NCBI GenBank assembly: GCA_958298945.1
Contig: OY282607.1
Span: 36,055,000 to 36,118,999 of the forward strand
Origin: Atherix ibis
Lineage: Eukaryota > Arthropoda > Insecta > Diptera > Athericidae
DNA: 64,000 nt
Direction: 5' to 3'
Shown piece after piece: positions 31,266 through 44,043 of the stretch (position 1 is the stretch's first letter; each line of letters begins with the position of its first letter). The notes below the pieces were generated by a model that was not told the origin of the DNA, searched no databases, and saw nothing but the letters and a program-made list of their open reading frames with translations. The translations under genes and the position numbers were made by a program.

Positions 31266-32394
31266 TTGGGTTGTCAAGAAAGTAATTTCGTTGTTTCCCA
31301 ACAGAGGACTTAATTGTATTTTTTCACAACCAACTTCCCACTTTAGCCGCATAATCATATATATTTTCTATATGCTGACATAGCAAGGCTTGCTTGTGAA
31401 AAAAATTCGATTGATTCTGCATAGTAGTTTTTGGTTGATACCCTTTTAAATATGGAAAGTGAAAAACAGCATTTTCGGTATATTTTACTTTTTTACTATA
31501 GAAAAGATAAAAATGCTGTTCAAGCAAGAAAAAAATTATCCGACGTGTATGGAGAAGATGTGTTAAGTGAGCGCCAGTGCCAAAACTGGTTTGCAAAATT
31601 TCGATCCGGCAATTTTGATCTCGAAGATGCACCACGTTCTGGAAGGCCACTTGAAGTTGATGAAAATACAATAAAGGTATTAATTGTTGCAAACCGGCGA
31701 ATAACAACTCGTGAGATCGCTGAGAGATTAAATTTATCGAATTCGACCGTTCATGATCAATTAAAATGGATAGGTTTAATCGCCAAGCTCGACATATGGG
31801 TTCCTTATCATCTTACGGAAAAAAATGTGTGCCGTCGCATTGACGTTTGTGATTTGCTTCTCAAACGCAAAGAAAATGGTCTATTTTTGAAGCGTATTAT
31901 CACTGGGGACGAGAAATGGGTTGTCTACAACAATGATAAGCGCAAAAGATACTGGAGTAGAAAAGATGAACCGGCACTTCGAAAGCCAATAGTCATCAAA
32001 AAAAGGTTATGCTTCAAAGGAACCGTTTATTTTGAGCTTCTACCGAGCAACACAACGATGAATTCTGAAGTGTACTGTCATAAGTTGGATAAATTGAATG
32101 ATTCACTTAAAGAAAAAATGCCAGAATTGGTCAATAGGAAAGGTATAGTGTTCCAACGGAATAATCCGAAACCACATACAAGTTTGATCACTCGGCTAAA
32201 GCTTTTAGAGCTTGGATGGGATATACTGCCACACCCACTATACTCTCCAGACCTAGCACTTTCCCGATTATCATTTGTTTCGGGCATTGAATCAGACTAG
32301 ACAATATTTAATTGAATAGAATATTAATTTACTATAAGAAAATCGTCTTTGATTTTTATTAAAAAAAAACGAAATTACTTTCTTGACAACCCAA
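31266..32394 (+). mobile_element. Mellifera-like mariner, copy A3, inactive
   Basis: 1129 bp with terminal repeats TTGGGTTGTCAAGAAAGTAA and its complement, flanked by TA. A long frame from ATG 31452 to 32300 codes a transposase: helix-turn-helix region with [20 protein letters not shown], linker WVPYHLTEK, first catalytic block TGDEKWVVY. The second catalytic Asp is lost (FQRNN where FHHDN is expected), the WWDY segment is deleted and the frame ends after YSPDLALS. So it has a long open frame but cannot be active. Confidence 0.85.
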
Positions 32395-32630
32395 TAATTA
32401 GAACTTTGTTTTTATTGATATATATTGTAGAGACTTTGCCATTTATGACTAGAAACCAATATCGGGCAAATGTCCTTTACAACTAGGTTTACAAATATCG
32501 ATTCTTTCGAATGTTAGTCTTTTGAAGAAAATTCAAAAATATTGAGGGATCTAGAAGCTTCGCAATGGACAGAATACTACTCGAAAAGTAATTTTGATTA
32601 TAGTGCTAATCAATAAATATGGGGATTGTT

Positions 32631-33668
32631 TGATTAATACCTAACTTTCGGCAAGAGATGTTACTGCTACTATTAAGACAACTCTATTTTTTTGTATAAA
32701 TAGCTGTCACTCGCAAAACGGAGTTGCGTCATTTAGTTTGCGAGTGAAAGCCATTTAAAGTGAATAATGTTTGTGATTTTACAATAATAGAAAAATTCGA
32801 ATATCGAGAATTTTTCTATCAATAATAGAAAAATTCGAATAAAATATTTGTTTTTGAAGAAAAAATGAATGATGAGATAAACCTGGAACTGTTTTGATGG
32901 ATAACGTCAAGAAGAAGCCGAATTTAGATCATCAACAAAGAAAAAGACCCTCGAGTCAAAGTGAATGGCATAGCTGACATGGCTTTTTGAAACATTTTAA
33001 AAGAATGCGCAGATGAAATTTTGGATATGAGAAAGCTATCTGATCAGATGTTAACAAATTGATATTTTAAGCGTGTTTGAACATTTTGAGAGTAATCCAA
33101 ATGAATTTTTGCATCGATTTATACTTGTTGATTTAACATGGATTCAGCATTACATACCAGAAACAAAAGTTTAATAAAAACAACTTTTGATCCTGCTGCG
33201 AAACGGTCAATCCATGTGTTTTCTGGGATGCACATTGTATAAACTCCATCGACTATCTTTGAAAAAGGAAAACGATAACAGAACAGTATCAAACAGCATT
33301 AGTAGACCAGTTGAATAATGCAATCAAGATAAAACGACCGCATTTTGCACGAGTCCACACCTGTGTCATCGCCGTGGCAAAATTCCATTAGTTAGAATAC
33401 GAATTGCTTTCATGTCCAACATATTCGACAGATCTAGTCCACAGCGATTATTTACTATTTCTTAAATATGAAAAAACGTTTCGGCCGAAAAAGATGGGGC
33501 TCAACCGATCTAGTGATTACTGAAACAAACGCTTATTTTCAAAGGTTTGAGAGATTGTATTTTTTAGATGGAATACAAATGATAGAAAAACGTTAGACCA
33601 AGTGTATCGCGCTAAAAGATAAAATGAATTTTTCACATGAAATGTCAAGGCCAGGTATTAATCATACT
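32631..33668 (+). mobile_element. Irritans-like mariner relic, copy G2
   Basis: Bounded by TGATTAATACCTAAC (32631) and AGGTATTAATCATACT (33653-33668), which are inverted. Inside are decayed matches to G1: ADEILDMRKLS (~33010), FESNPNEFL-like (~33090) and LHTRNKS / CNEEV-like segments. No long frame remains. A small hairpin with a duplicated AATAGAAAAATTCGAATA lies at ~32785-32842. Confidence 0.62.
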
Positions 33669-34339
33669 ACCCTGGTACAGTGGGGTGAGTGTCACAAGAT
33701 TGGACCGAGAAAAGTGTGATAACCAAAATGGAAATTATGGGTAAGGGCGGTATTCACACATTTAGACCCGATAGATCAGATTTTTTTATCTACAAATGGA
33801 TAGAGGGATAATTATATAAATAAAAATTAATTGTATTTTTTGTTGAGACCGTCCTTAAAATAAAAAAATATTCCAAAAATCAAATTTACATTAATGTAAC
33901 AAAATGTTATAACACAATCTTAAGAATATACAACAAAAAATATAAATTCGTTCTGGAGTTCATTTTTATCTATCAAAAATATTACAAAAAAAAGGAAAAT
34001 ATTTGCCTTAAATAAATTTTAATATTCTCTCCATTGAATTTCGTTTACACTTATACAACTGAATCGAATCCGAATATTGTTTAGAAAAATCGAAATCGGA
34101 ATCAAAATCAAATTGTTTTCCAAATGAAAAATCTACTCTCCAAATTTTCTCAATATTTGGATATAGGTATTCCCTGTGGTTACAAAATTGACAGTTACAC
34201 TTAGAATATCAAAAAATTATCCTGCATTAGGAATATTAGAAACATCCTGTTCTGATATTCAGTCTACACCATAGAAAATGTAAAGTAAACTTTGCAGTAC
34301 AAATTTCCACCTCGTTTAATAACTACCTGGCCCTATAGA
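33669..34339. other. AT-rich stretch, nothing recognised
   Basis: No coding frame or element ends seen. Confidence 0.35.
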
Positions 34340-34744
34340 GCGTCACAAGGGAAATTGTGTTATTTTGGTGTGTTACGAATAATGGAATAGCGAAATTTGG
34401 CGCAATTATGTGCACCAAATTTTTTTATTTAGTTTCGTGAATCTTCGAGTTTAACTTATGCAAACTTGCACAGAGACTATGAGAAAAATTCCTCATTTTT
34501 TCGGTGGTATAAAGAATTTTTGAACGGCCGAGAACTTCCCTCAAGGAGACCTACAACTTCGCGAACTGATGAAAATGTGGAACTAGTAAGGAGGCTCTTG
34601 TTGATTAACATTGATGCTTATATGAAAAAATTCTTGGGTGGTTCAGAAAAAGCCGTAGGTTAATATTAAAGCTTATTAATTTGGAGTAAAGAAATCCCTG
34701 AAAAGTCCTAGTAAGGCTTGAAATTTTGTCGGAAAAAGAGATTG
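34340..34744 (+). mobile_element. Family F mariner fragment, copy F2
   Basis: The plus frame 34455-34663 reads TYANLHRDYEKNSSFFRW, KEFLNGRELPSRRPTTSRTD and ENVELVRRLL, the N-terminal DNA-binding region of the same mariner type as F1. It is followed by decay. No terminal repeats of its own are found. Confidence 0.6.
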
Positions 34745-34782
34745 AGGTATTAATCATACTATTAGTAGTATGATTAATACCT
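34745..34782. repeat. 38-bp palindrome of two transposon ends
   Basis: AGGTATTAATCATACT, ATTAGT, AGTATGATTAATACCT: perfect 16-bp arms with a 6-bp centre. The arm is identical to the right end of G2 (33653-33668), so two family G termini meet back to back here. Confidence 0.85.
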
Positions 34783-35110
34783 GACTTAGCTCCAAGGGTT
34801 TTTTTTTTAAATTTCCAAGTAAAATTTTACCGGAAAATATTTCTCTTACGCGTGGATTATGATGTTAGGATAAATGGCAGTGAATGTTTAAGTGACGAAA
34901 AATGCACAGATCCTGAACATAGGGATATTATTAAAATTACGATGTATTATATTATTACGAACATAAAAGTGGGCATCCATTATTTTACAGAGGATCTTGG
35001 ATTGTGGTGCCTGATGTATACTATAGGAATTGGCACGTTTCGGAGAACCGCAAAGTTCAATTTTATAAGTCCAAATGGGTTTTATAACTGTATTTTATAT
35101 TAAGTTTAGT
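34783..35110 (+). repeat. Dispersed repeat, copy 1
   Basis: Shares diverged sequence with 40530-40760: GTGGATTATGATG(T/A)TAGGATAAA, CGAAAAATGCACAG, GTTACGAACATAAAAG, AAAGTTCAATTT-ATAAGTCCAAATGGGTTTTAT. Neither copy has a domain I recognise. Confidence 0.6.
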
Positions 35111-35981
35111 ACGGAAACTTTCCGAATAACTCTCGTATAAGATAAAGTGTTGGATTTAGAGAGCTAAGCTTTAGTTGGGTATCTACAATATATACTAATG
35201 AAATAGTAACAAAATCGATATACTCGTACATTATATTTTCAGTTTTTGATGTTATAAATTTATAATAACTTTATGGAATTGAAAAGATTATTTTAACGAT
35301 TAAATACCTAGAATGGTAAAAAACATAATAGAACCAAAAGAAAGTGGAACGGACATGGTAAGCTGATATGTAAGAGTATAGTAATATTTCTGCCAAGATT
35401 ATCGAAATTGATAGCTGAGTTGAAATAATCGTTCTGACAACGTAAAATGTAAATATTGTGACGTAATATACTATCATTAAAATTTCATGAAGAAAAATTT
35501 CATTCTTTTTGTGACTAAACCACATCATTATTATTAATAATAAATACTAAATATGACTATAATGACAAACAGTAAATTTATAAGATCGTAATTGAAGATT
35601 TTATTATTCTGTACTTAATAAATTGACAAACAAACAAAATCTTCAAGCAGGACTACTTTCGTTCCTATATAAATTCATATTTATGATATTCAAAAGCCTA
35701 TTAATAATTGAACATATACTCCTTGTGTATGAAATGTGTATGCATAGAAAAAAAAATAAATAATTTTTATGCTTTATGCGAACGTACATAAATTTCTTTT
35801 TGTACTAATATATATTTGTGCAAAGGGTTAGTCTTATCGTATATAACATATAAACCACATATACGACCCCAAGCCGAATACAGTTGTTGAAAATAAAAGT
35901 TTCTTCTCCATGATCCTAAGGCTGTTGGATGTAATAATACAATGAATACGAAATATCCTTCTTTTATTTTATAGACATCTA
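35111..35981. other. AT-rich stretch, nothing recognised
   Basis: No gene or mobile element signature. Several short antisense frames look random. Confidence 0.35.
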
Positions 35982-37275
35982 CGTGGGCTACTATATATAT
36001 TTCTGGCCTAATAATGAAAATGCGAATATTTATCAACGAAAAAGGTTTTATTGTTTTTCAAAATATTCTCCATCAAGATTTATACACTTTTGCATGCGCT
36101 CAAACCAATTTTCGAAGCACTTTTTCCACTCCGATTGAGACACCTCCAAAACATGGTTTTTGAATGCTTCAACAGCATCTTCTGGCGACGAAAATCGTTG
36201 ACCACGCATTTTTTTCTTGATGTGTGGGAATAAAAAGAAGTCATTGGGTGCCAAGTCAGGGCTGTACGGAGGATGACCCATCAATTCGACGTTTTGTCCG
36301 GTCAAAAAGGCGCTGGTTTGAGCCGATGTGTGAGAGCTCGCATTGTCATGGTGCACAATGATTCGACTTCTCTTGTTCGTTTTTCGAATTTCTCCGAAGA
36401 CTTCAGGCAAACAAATGGTGGTGTACCACTCAGAATTGACCGTCCTACGTTGCACAAGCGGAACAGTCGCCACATGACCAGTTTGGCCAAAGAAACAAGC
36501 GACCATTTGCTTCGAAGTGCTTCTTCCACGAACAACTTTCGTTGGATTTGACTCGTCTTGGAAGACCCACACGGTCGATTGCTGTTTTGTTTCGGGCTCA
36601 TACGCATAGATCCATGATTCGTCACCTGTGACGATCTTATAAACGTCTTTTGAAGCACCGCGATCGTATTTTTTCAGCATTTCTTTACACCAATCCACAC
36701 GAGCCTTTTTTTGAGCGATTGTCAAATTGTGCGGGATCCAACGAGAACAAACCTTTTTTACGGCCAGGTGTTCATGCAATATCGAATGTATGCTGGTGGG
36801 AGAAATGCCTAGGCATGCCTCTATCTCACGGTATGTCACATGACGGTCTTGCATTATCAGTTCACGTACGGCATCGATGTTTTCTGGAACAACGGCTGTT
36901 TTTGGACGACCTTCACGGAATTCGTCTTTGAGCGAGCGTCGGCCACGATTGAATTCGTTGTACCAGTTTTTCACAGTGCTATAGGATGGTGCTTCATAGC
37001 CATACAAAGATTTAAGTTCATCGATGCACTCTTGTCGTGATAATCCACGTCGAAAGTTGTGAAAAATGATCGCACGAAAATGTTCACGAGTTAATTCCAT
37101 TTTTTTGCCAAATTGATTTTTTCAAGTCACTGTAAACAACACAAATGATAGTCGTACGTCAAAACGTTCTGAGTACGTTTATGCTAAAAAATGTCAAACT
37201 TTCCAATGGAAATGTCAGATCGCACCTGGCAACACTTAGTGTTGCCTAGGCCAGAAATATATATAGTAGCCTACG
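35982..37275 (-). mobile_element. Intact mariner, copy D1
   Basis: 1294 bp, flanked by TA on both sides. Terminal repeats of about 30 bp read CG(T)GGGCTACTATATATAT then TTCTGGCCTA. It contains one uninterrupted transposase gene. A near-identical copy (D2) lies in the opposite orientation at 55747. Confidence 0.95.
36048..37100 (-). CDS. Mariner transposase, intact, 350 aa
   Basis: Cut-and-paste DDD transposase. It starts MELTREHFRAIIFHNFRRG. The N-terminal domain has two helix-turn-helix units (~1-110), then the linker WIPHNL (121-126). Catalytic triad: Asp160 in TGDESW, Asp252 in HHDNAS, Asp287 in YSPDLAPND, with 34 residues between the last two (DD34D, the mariner hallmark). The C-terminus is NLDGEYFEKQ. 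Length is normal for the family (~345-350). No stop or frameshift, so potentially active. Codon use and lower AT content differ from surrounding DNA, consistent with recent arrival. Subfamily not assigned. Confidence 0.95.
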   Translation of the reverse strand: MELTREHFRAIIFHNFRRGLSRQECIDELKSLYGYEAPSYSTVKNWYNEFNRGRRSLKDEFREGRPKTAVVPENIDAVRELIMQDRHVTYREIEACLGISPTSIHSILHEHLAVKKVCSRWIPHNLTIAQKKARVDWCKEMLKKYDRGASKDVYKIVTGDESWIYAYEPETKQQSTVWVFQDESNPTKVVRGRSTSKQMVACFFGQTGHVATVPLVQRRTVNSEWYTTICLPEVFGEIRKTNKRSRIIVHHDNASSHTSAQTSAFLTGQNVELMGHPPYSPDLAPNDFFLFPHIKKKMRGQRFSSPEDAVEAFKNHVLEVSQSEWKKCFENWFERMQKCINLDGEYFEKQ

Positions 37276-37529
37276 TATATATAGAAAACTAGGAAAAGTT
37301 TTAAGAAAAGGCTTTACAAAAGAATATTTGATTTCCTTCGAATTTTTGTCCTTCGTTAGTGATTTTCCTTGAACATTTGGAACAGAAAAATATAGGCCCA
37401 TAAAGAGTATTCGCACGTAATTGTTGTCACACTATCACGGGTTGTATTTTTGATTATATTCAAAACTAAATTGAATATTTACTCAATGATAATCATCACA
37501 AATTTAATCAGATAAATTATTCAGAAAGG

Positions 37530-39240
37530 TTTTTTGATAAGCGAGAAACGTCGAGTCAGGGCCCAGTGGCAACGTTCAAGAATGTCAAATGAGAAGAAAA
37601 AACTGAACCAACTACAACGAAAACTGAAACAAGAAATAATTAATTATAATAACGAACGATTTACTGAATACACAGAATCACTGACAACAAATAAGTCACT
37701 TTGGACAGCTACCCGACGAATTCTCAAATACAAAACAGTTACACACCCGCTCCAGAATACCGACGGAACCTGGGCAAAAACGGATAAACAGAAAGCCGAC
37801 ATCTTCGGCAAACACTTAGAAAACATCTTTAAACCTCACGAAGATGTCCAAGAAATTCTGCATGACGAACAAATATTCTGACAAATATCAACTCAGTTGC
37901 CCATTAGTCCACCTCCTAAGTTTTTCACTTCTTCCGAAGTTAAATTCACAATAGAACACCTTTCCAATAAAAAAGCCCCAGGATATGATCTAATAACTTC
38001 AGAAATCCTGAAGCAAATTTCCAAAAAAAACCCTCGTCCTTATAACCTATATTTATAATAGTATCCTCCGCACATCATTTTTTCCTTCCCTGTGGAAGTT
38101 TTTCATAATTAAGATGATCCCAAAACCCAATAAGCCCAAAAACCTTCCTACCTCATATAGACCTATAAGCCTCCTTCCCATGTTAGTAAAAATCCTAGAA
38201 AAATTAATCCTAAAACGCCTTTATTCCATTTTTGAAACCGAAGGTGTCATTCCTCAGCATCAGTTTGGATTTCGACCTGACTACATAGCGTGTTCGCTAG
38301 AGCGAAAGGAATACTGCCTAGGCATGTTTCTTGACATTTCGCATGCTTTCGACCCTGGATTGCTTTGGAAGTTGCAGCGAGTCCTACCCTCGGGTTATTT
38401 CCACATCCTTAAATCTTATCTCTCAGACCGATATTTTCAGGTGACAGAAAATATTGAGTACTCTGACATTTATCCAATTTCCGCCGGTGTCCCTCAAGGA
38501 AGTATCCTAGATCCTATCCTATATAACATTTATACCCATGACATTCCTTGCCACAACAACATCCTAACCGCAACATATGCTGACGATACAGCCATCCTGA
38601 CACATCACAAAGATACTTCCCCAGATATCCACTCCTTAGAAACTTGGTTCAAAAGGTGGAGAGTGAAGGTAAATGAGCAAAAATCTGCTCATGTAACTTT
38701 CACACTCTGCCGAGAACAAATTCCCGACATAACCCTAAACGGCAGTATTATTCCACAAAAAAATAGCGTACGTTACCTTGGACTTATATTCGACAAACGG
38801 TTAACCTGGAACCTTCATACGAAAACTAAAAGACGTGAACTTAACGGACGATACAAACAATTATTACGTCTCCTAGACAGTAAATCAAAACTTACAACAA
38901 GTAAACTATTACTATACAATACGGTTCTGAAACCAATATGGACATGTGGTCTAGAACTTTGGGGTTCGACTAAGCATTCCAACTCCCTTCCAATCCAATA
39001 CCTACAATCCCGAATCCTTCGTAAAATTGTCAATGACCCCTTTTATGTGCGAAACACTGTTATCCACCGTGACATAAATGTTCCATTTGTTCGTGAACTA
39101 TGCATCTCCCGATATAAACAATTCCATTCGCATCTATCCTTCCACCCTAATCCTTTAGGAAGGGAACTTTTCACTCCGACCCTTCCAGTATACACCCATT
39201 GACGTTTAAAACGGCGATGGTCGAGAGATTCTCTAAAATT
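37530..39240 (+). mobile_element. Jockey-type LINE fragment J1 (reverse transcriptase)
   Basis: Non-LTR retrotransposon ORF2 remains, 5'-truncated. Frame 37534-37881 covers the pre-RT region (VRAQWQRSRMSNEKK, TDKQKADIFGKHLE). A break follows, then 38114-39202 (362 codons) carries RT motifs SYRPISLLP, HQFGFRP, FLDIS-AFD, SAGVPQGSILDP and the active-site YADD, then the thumb/C-terminal region. Small deletions (three residues after AFD, several before LERKEY) and a frameshift near 37880-38110 disable it. Neither endonuclease domain nor a clear poly(A) tail is present. Confidence 0.88.
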
Positions 39241-40489
39241 ATAAAATAAAATTACCCTGTTCTAGAGGTAACATCGATGGGTGTTTCCTCCACATGTCTT
39301 CATGTCCATGTATATTCCCGTAAAAAAATCTGCTTGTTACATTTAAAATAAAAAGGAAAGGTTTTTCCATTTATTATTGCCAACAGTCATTTAATAAGAA
39401 TATACCTTTTTTTTAAAATCATCACAACTTTTGAGTCTATGTCCCAAAAAAAAAGTCCATTTTAATAAACACCAATAGTAAATTACAGAAAAATTCAATA
39501 GTTTATCTTAAGTTATTCTAACAACACAAACTTTGATTGGATTTTATTTAATTTTTCTTTAGTTCAAAACTTAAGACTTTCCACATGGAAAAGTACGCAG
39601 TAATCTTAATGTAAGGATCTACGCAGCAATATTAATAATATATTCCATTTTATTTTATTAAAATTTTATACAATAGAGTAAACATAAATTTAAAAAACAA
39701 GTAATTTGTAAATATTTGCAAGTTAATTATCATAAATCGGTTCTCATTTAATTTTTGTTTGTTTATTAAATTTTAACATTTAAAATATTACGCACAAATT
39801 GACTAAGATTTATGTTATTCCAAAATATAAACTTTTATCAGTTAGCCAAAATTAATAATTTGAAAAATCTTCCAAACTTTTGTCAAAACTTTCAACTTTT
39901 TGTTGAAATTTTATATGATTTTTTTGTGTGAACAAATTCGCAAAATTTGAAATATTATTTTTCATAATTTTCATGAGGATACCGCACAAATATTACAAAA
40001 TTCAGAAAAAACGTTAAAAGTTTTTTTTAAATATAAATACTTAAAAAAAACAATTACAGAAAATTTGAAGGATATAAGTTTATTAGAAAAGACGTTTAAT
40101 AAATAGTTGAAATAACTATTACTATGATTTGTTGAAAAATAATAAAAGCAATTTCGTACTTTTGCTTTTCTAACACAAATAATCAATATTTATTTAATCA
40201 CAAATAACTTATCTTATTTTAGAAAAGAAAAATTATTATTAAAAAAATTTCATACCAATTCTATTAATAAAAATTCTCTAAAGTGGATATGATTATGAAA
40301 AGCAATATTTAAGAATCGGTTTTAAAAAGAATAAATAATTTTTGTTTAGGCTTATCAAATGGCCTCAAGGTGCTGGCGCTACAAAATGATCTATGGCTCT
40401 GATCTTTGAGATATTACACATAAAGGTAGTAAATTTTTTTAGGTAGACAAACGTAAGTTAGATTCCTCTAGATAATTTCTAGACCATTG
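39241..40489. other. AT-rich stretch, nothing recognised
   Basis: May include the 3' UTR of J1 at its start. No other signal. Confidence 0.35.
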
Positions 40490-40529
40490 TCTATTAAGTC
40501 TTCGATGAATGTGTCTGGGGAGAGCGGTA

Positions 40530-40810
40530 CAGGACAATTCTCTCACAAGTGGATTATGATGATAGGATAAACGAGAGTGAAATTGTTGGTAGCGAGAAAT
40601 GCACAGGTCCTGGACAAAGGGAACATTTAGATCACGATGGATTACGTTGTTACGAACATAAAAGGGGGCATCATCAATTTTACTGAGGATTTTGGATTGT
40701 AAGAACCCTAAAGTTCAATTTCATAAGTCCAAATGGGTTTTATGATTGTATTGTATGTGGGTTCCAAGTTAATATCTTGTCCAAGTAAAGTTTCAAATAA
40801 CGTTCTTTAT
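40530..40810 (+). repeat. Dispersed repeat, copy 2
   Basis: Diverged copy of 34783-35110 (shared blocks listed there), same orientation. Confidence 0.6.
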
Positions 40811-40899
40811 CATATTGTGGAATCATGTTGCTATTAAGGTATAAAAGGGAAGGTTTTCCTTGACAAAGTGTGAAAGTAATGTGAGCACCCTTCTGTTCA

Positions 40900-41650
40900 T
40901 TTAACCTCACTCTTCATCTTTTAAACCATGATTGAATGTTGTGGATATAGGATTGTAATTGTTAGAAGCAAGTATGGTCGTATTATCTGCATAAGTAGCA
41001 ATGATAGCATTAAGATCAGATGGGATGTCATATAAAATGGGACCAATGATACTGCCTTGTGGGACTCCGGGCTAGAATAGGATATATTTCCGAGGATTCT
41101 GAGTTAAGTGCAACTTGGAAATGACGTTTGATTTTCCAGAGGAGTCCAGGATGCCACACACGATCAAAAGCTTCGGAGATATCTAAAAATACTCCTGGGG
41201 AATACCCTTTCCTCTCCAACGAGGATGCAATACGAACAACAACGCGATGGCATTGCTGGATTGTGGAGTGTTCATATCGGAAGCCAAATTGATGATCAGG
41301 AATAATTTTTCCATTAACTAGGACTGGGTACAGTCATTTTAATAGGAGTTTTTCAGAAATCTTACACCATGGATTGATAAGAGGCTGATAGGTCTATAGG
41401 AAGAAGGAGAATAAACGGGTTTATTTGGTTCAGGAATCATTTTAATGACAGAAAATGTCCAAAGTAAGGGAAAATAGGTTCTGCGCAGGATACCATTGAA
41501 AATGTATGTAATTAAATCTGAAGTCCTTCAGAATAGGAGCTGTTATTAGATCATAACCAGGAGCTTTTTTTATTGGGAATGCGTAGAATAGTAGATTTAA
41601 TTTTCGAGGGCTTAAAATTTTTGGGAGGAAGACTCATACGGACTGGGAAT
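40900..41650 (-). mobile_element. Jockey-type LINE fragment J2, decayed
   Basis: Minus frames show RT pieces in order: KMIPEPNKPVYSPSSYRP (~41440-41380), HQFGF-like (~41300), LERKGYSPGVFLDIS-EAFD-RVWHPGLLWKIKRHF (41219-41110), then ADDT-like remnants. Related to J1 but diverged, and it keeps residues J1 has lost after AFD. Confidence 0.78.
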
Positions 41651-42915
41651 ACCATATTAGTTCTTTGATAATTTTGTTAGTATGCGATTTATCTTCTATA
41701 GGGCATATCTATATCGCTTGAAGCTGAACGATGATGCGACATGTCGCACTTGTCTTCCAGCAAAAATTGATAGCATCGCAGGAATGTCGGAGTGTGGTAG
41801 TTGAATATGCAATCCGAGTAATCGAGAAGCTCCATCATAAGAAAAGAGAAAAACAAAACCATCTTGCAACCTAGAAAGGGTAATAGGCCTGAAGCCAGTT
41901 TGCTATCCTTGAAGTTATGCTTGGTGGTGGTGTCATGACGAGACATTCGTCTATGTAATTCAAATATACTGTGTAGGTTTCAGTACATCTAAAGCATCTT
42001 TAGAAGCTTTGTTGCCTTACCCACGTTAAAAAAAAATTTTTTTGGGCACAAATTTAATTTTGATTTAAAGTACGATCCTGAATATCTAAATATTTAAGAG
42101 TTCCCAATTTGAATTATTTTCTAACCAACTTTTAATTGATAAAACTGGTAAAATCATAAAGAGAATTTCAAAAACGTCTTTATAAAAGTCCTAAAATTAA
42201 TGATACCACATACAATATTAAGACAAACAATAATAATGGAAAAATATCTGCCCTTTTATGGCGACTTTTAATATTCTATATGTGCATATCAGGAAAGGCT
42301 GATACGGGGTCACTTTGTTGTCCTTGAAATAGGAAATTGACTCTACAGGCTAATGAACCAATCTTCGAATGGACAATGGCCATTGACTCAACAACTAAGC
42401 TAGGCAAAAATCTGATGGATTAATTTCATAAGACACAACTTCATAAATGGTCAATACAATAAAAGCACCCCACAAAAAAAAAGTATCTTAATTTTCTGTG
42501 AATGAGAGTTGCACAAAGTAGGAAGAAACATGCGAGTGGTAGGAATTTGGGTTTCTATAGAATTTTATTCAAAAAATATTATTAGCTATCATGTTACATA
42601 AAAAAGACCAACTAAAATACTATATCTATATTATTTTCCGTTCAATCTTCTATCTATTTATTATGTATCTATGGTCAATGATTTTTCGGCTTCAAACATA
42701 ATCAATCAATTAAATATAGTTTTTATAGCAACAGATATTTTTGCGATTTCTCTTATTTGCGTTTTTCTTCTATAAACTATTATTAATTTCAAAAACAAAT
42801 ACTGTTGAAGAGAAATTTTCTTTTAGATGAATTATTTCTGAGGTTAGGTAGTTTCAGATATCAATCATTTTATTAGACATTAATAAGCAGGAAATGTATA
42901 TTATTGTTCAAGTTA
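41651..42915. other. AT-rich stretch, nothing recognised
   Basis: No supported gene or element. Short frames show no domain. Confidence 0.35.
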
Positions 42916-44043
42916 CCAGGTGTATAAGCTGAAATCCGCTGTTTGGTCATAGATGGCGTGAGTGAGCGTATTAAGCTACCATGGGCACGCCATACTTTTT
43001 CTTTTATGAGTTTGACATCTGTCAACATTAATCAGTGCACATTGTCAGCAATTTCGTACAACAACATACATTTTTCCTTTGGTGATCATGTCTAGTTTTG
43101 TGCCTGAAAAAGAGCATATGCGGGAAGCTCTACTTTTCTGCTTCAATTTGAAGAAATCGGCTGCCGAATCGCATCGAATGCTTATGGAGGCCTATGGTGA
43201 CAGTGCTTTATCGGAAACAACGTGCCGAGATTGGTTTCGTCTGTTCAAAGACGGCAGTTTTGACTTGTGGGACAAGAAGCGTGAAAATCGGCCTAGGAAG
43301 GTTGAGAACCATCAATTGCAGGCTCTTTTGGACGAAGACGATATCCAATCCATAAGGAAGCTTGAAAAGATCGGAAAATGAGTGCCGCATGTATTGAACG
43401 ATAGGCAGATGCTGCGACGCCAAAACACATGCGAAATCTTGCTCGCCAGACCAAAAAAAAGTCGTTCCTGCATCGGATTGTGCAAGCGATGAAAAGTGGA
43501 TATATTTCGAGAATCCTAAACGCAAGAAATCGTGAGTTGATCCCGACCAACCATCAACAGCTTCCCCAAGACCAAATCGCTTCGGACGGAAGACGATGCT
43601 GTGCGTTTGGTGGGAGCAGCAGGGTATCGTCTACTATGAGATGTTGAAACCTAGTGAAACTGTCAATGCCCACCGCTACCACCAACGACTGATCAAATTT
43701 CACCGTGCGCTGCGTGAAAAAAGGACGAATTATCAACAAAGACATGACAAGCTGATTTTCTTCCACGACACTCAACTGGGAGGTGCTACCCCACCCCGCT
43801 TATTCACCAGACCTGGCCTTTTCCGACTAGCACCTGTTTTCGTCGATGGGCTACGCGCTCGCTGAGCAGCACTTCGATTCTTACGAAGACGTCCGAAAAT
43901 GGCTTGATGAGGGGTTTGTCTCGAAAGAGAAGGAATTTTTTTGGCGTGGTATCCACAAATTGCCCGAGAGATAGGAAAAATGTGTAGCTAGAAAGGGCAA
44001 GTACTTTGACTAAAAAACAGCGGATTTAAGATAATACACCTGG
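42916..44043 (+). mobile_element. Mos1-like mariner, copy B2, full length but decayed
   Basis: 1128 bp with inverted ends CCAGGTGTATAAGCTGAAAT / ATTTAAGATAATACACCTGG and TA on both sides. The transposase starts at 43088 (MSSFVPEKEHMREALLFCFN). The frame runs to 43381, where part of the domain after LLDEDD is deleted, and continues in other frames with RQTKKKSFLHRIV, MLCVWWEQQGIVYYEMLKP and the end region SYEDVRKWLDE-like at ~43880. The TGDEKW catalytic block is missing. Inactive. Copy B1 is at 6306-7532. Confidence 0.86.

Noticed and set aside
36302..36658. Frames overlapping mariner D1 and the matching ones in D2
   Set aside because: Alternate-frame shadows of the intact transposase.
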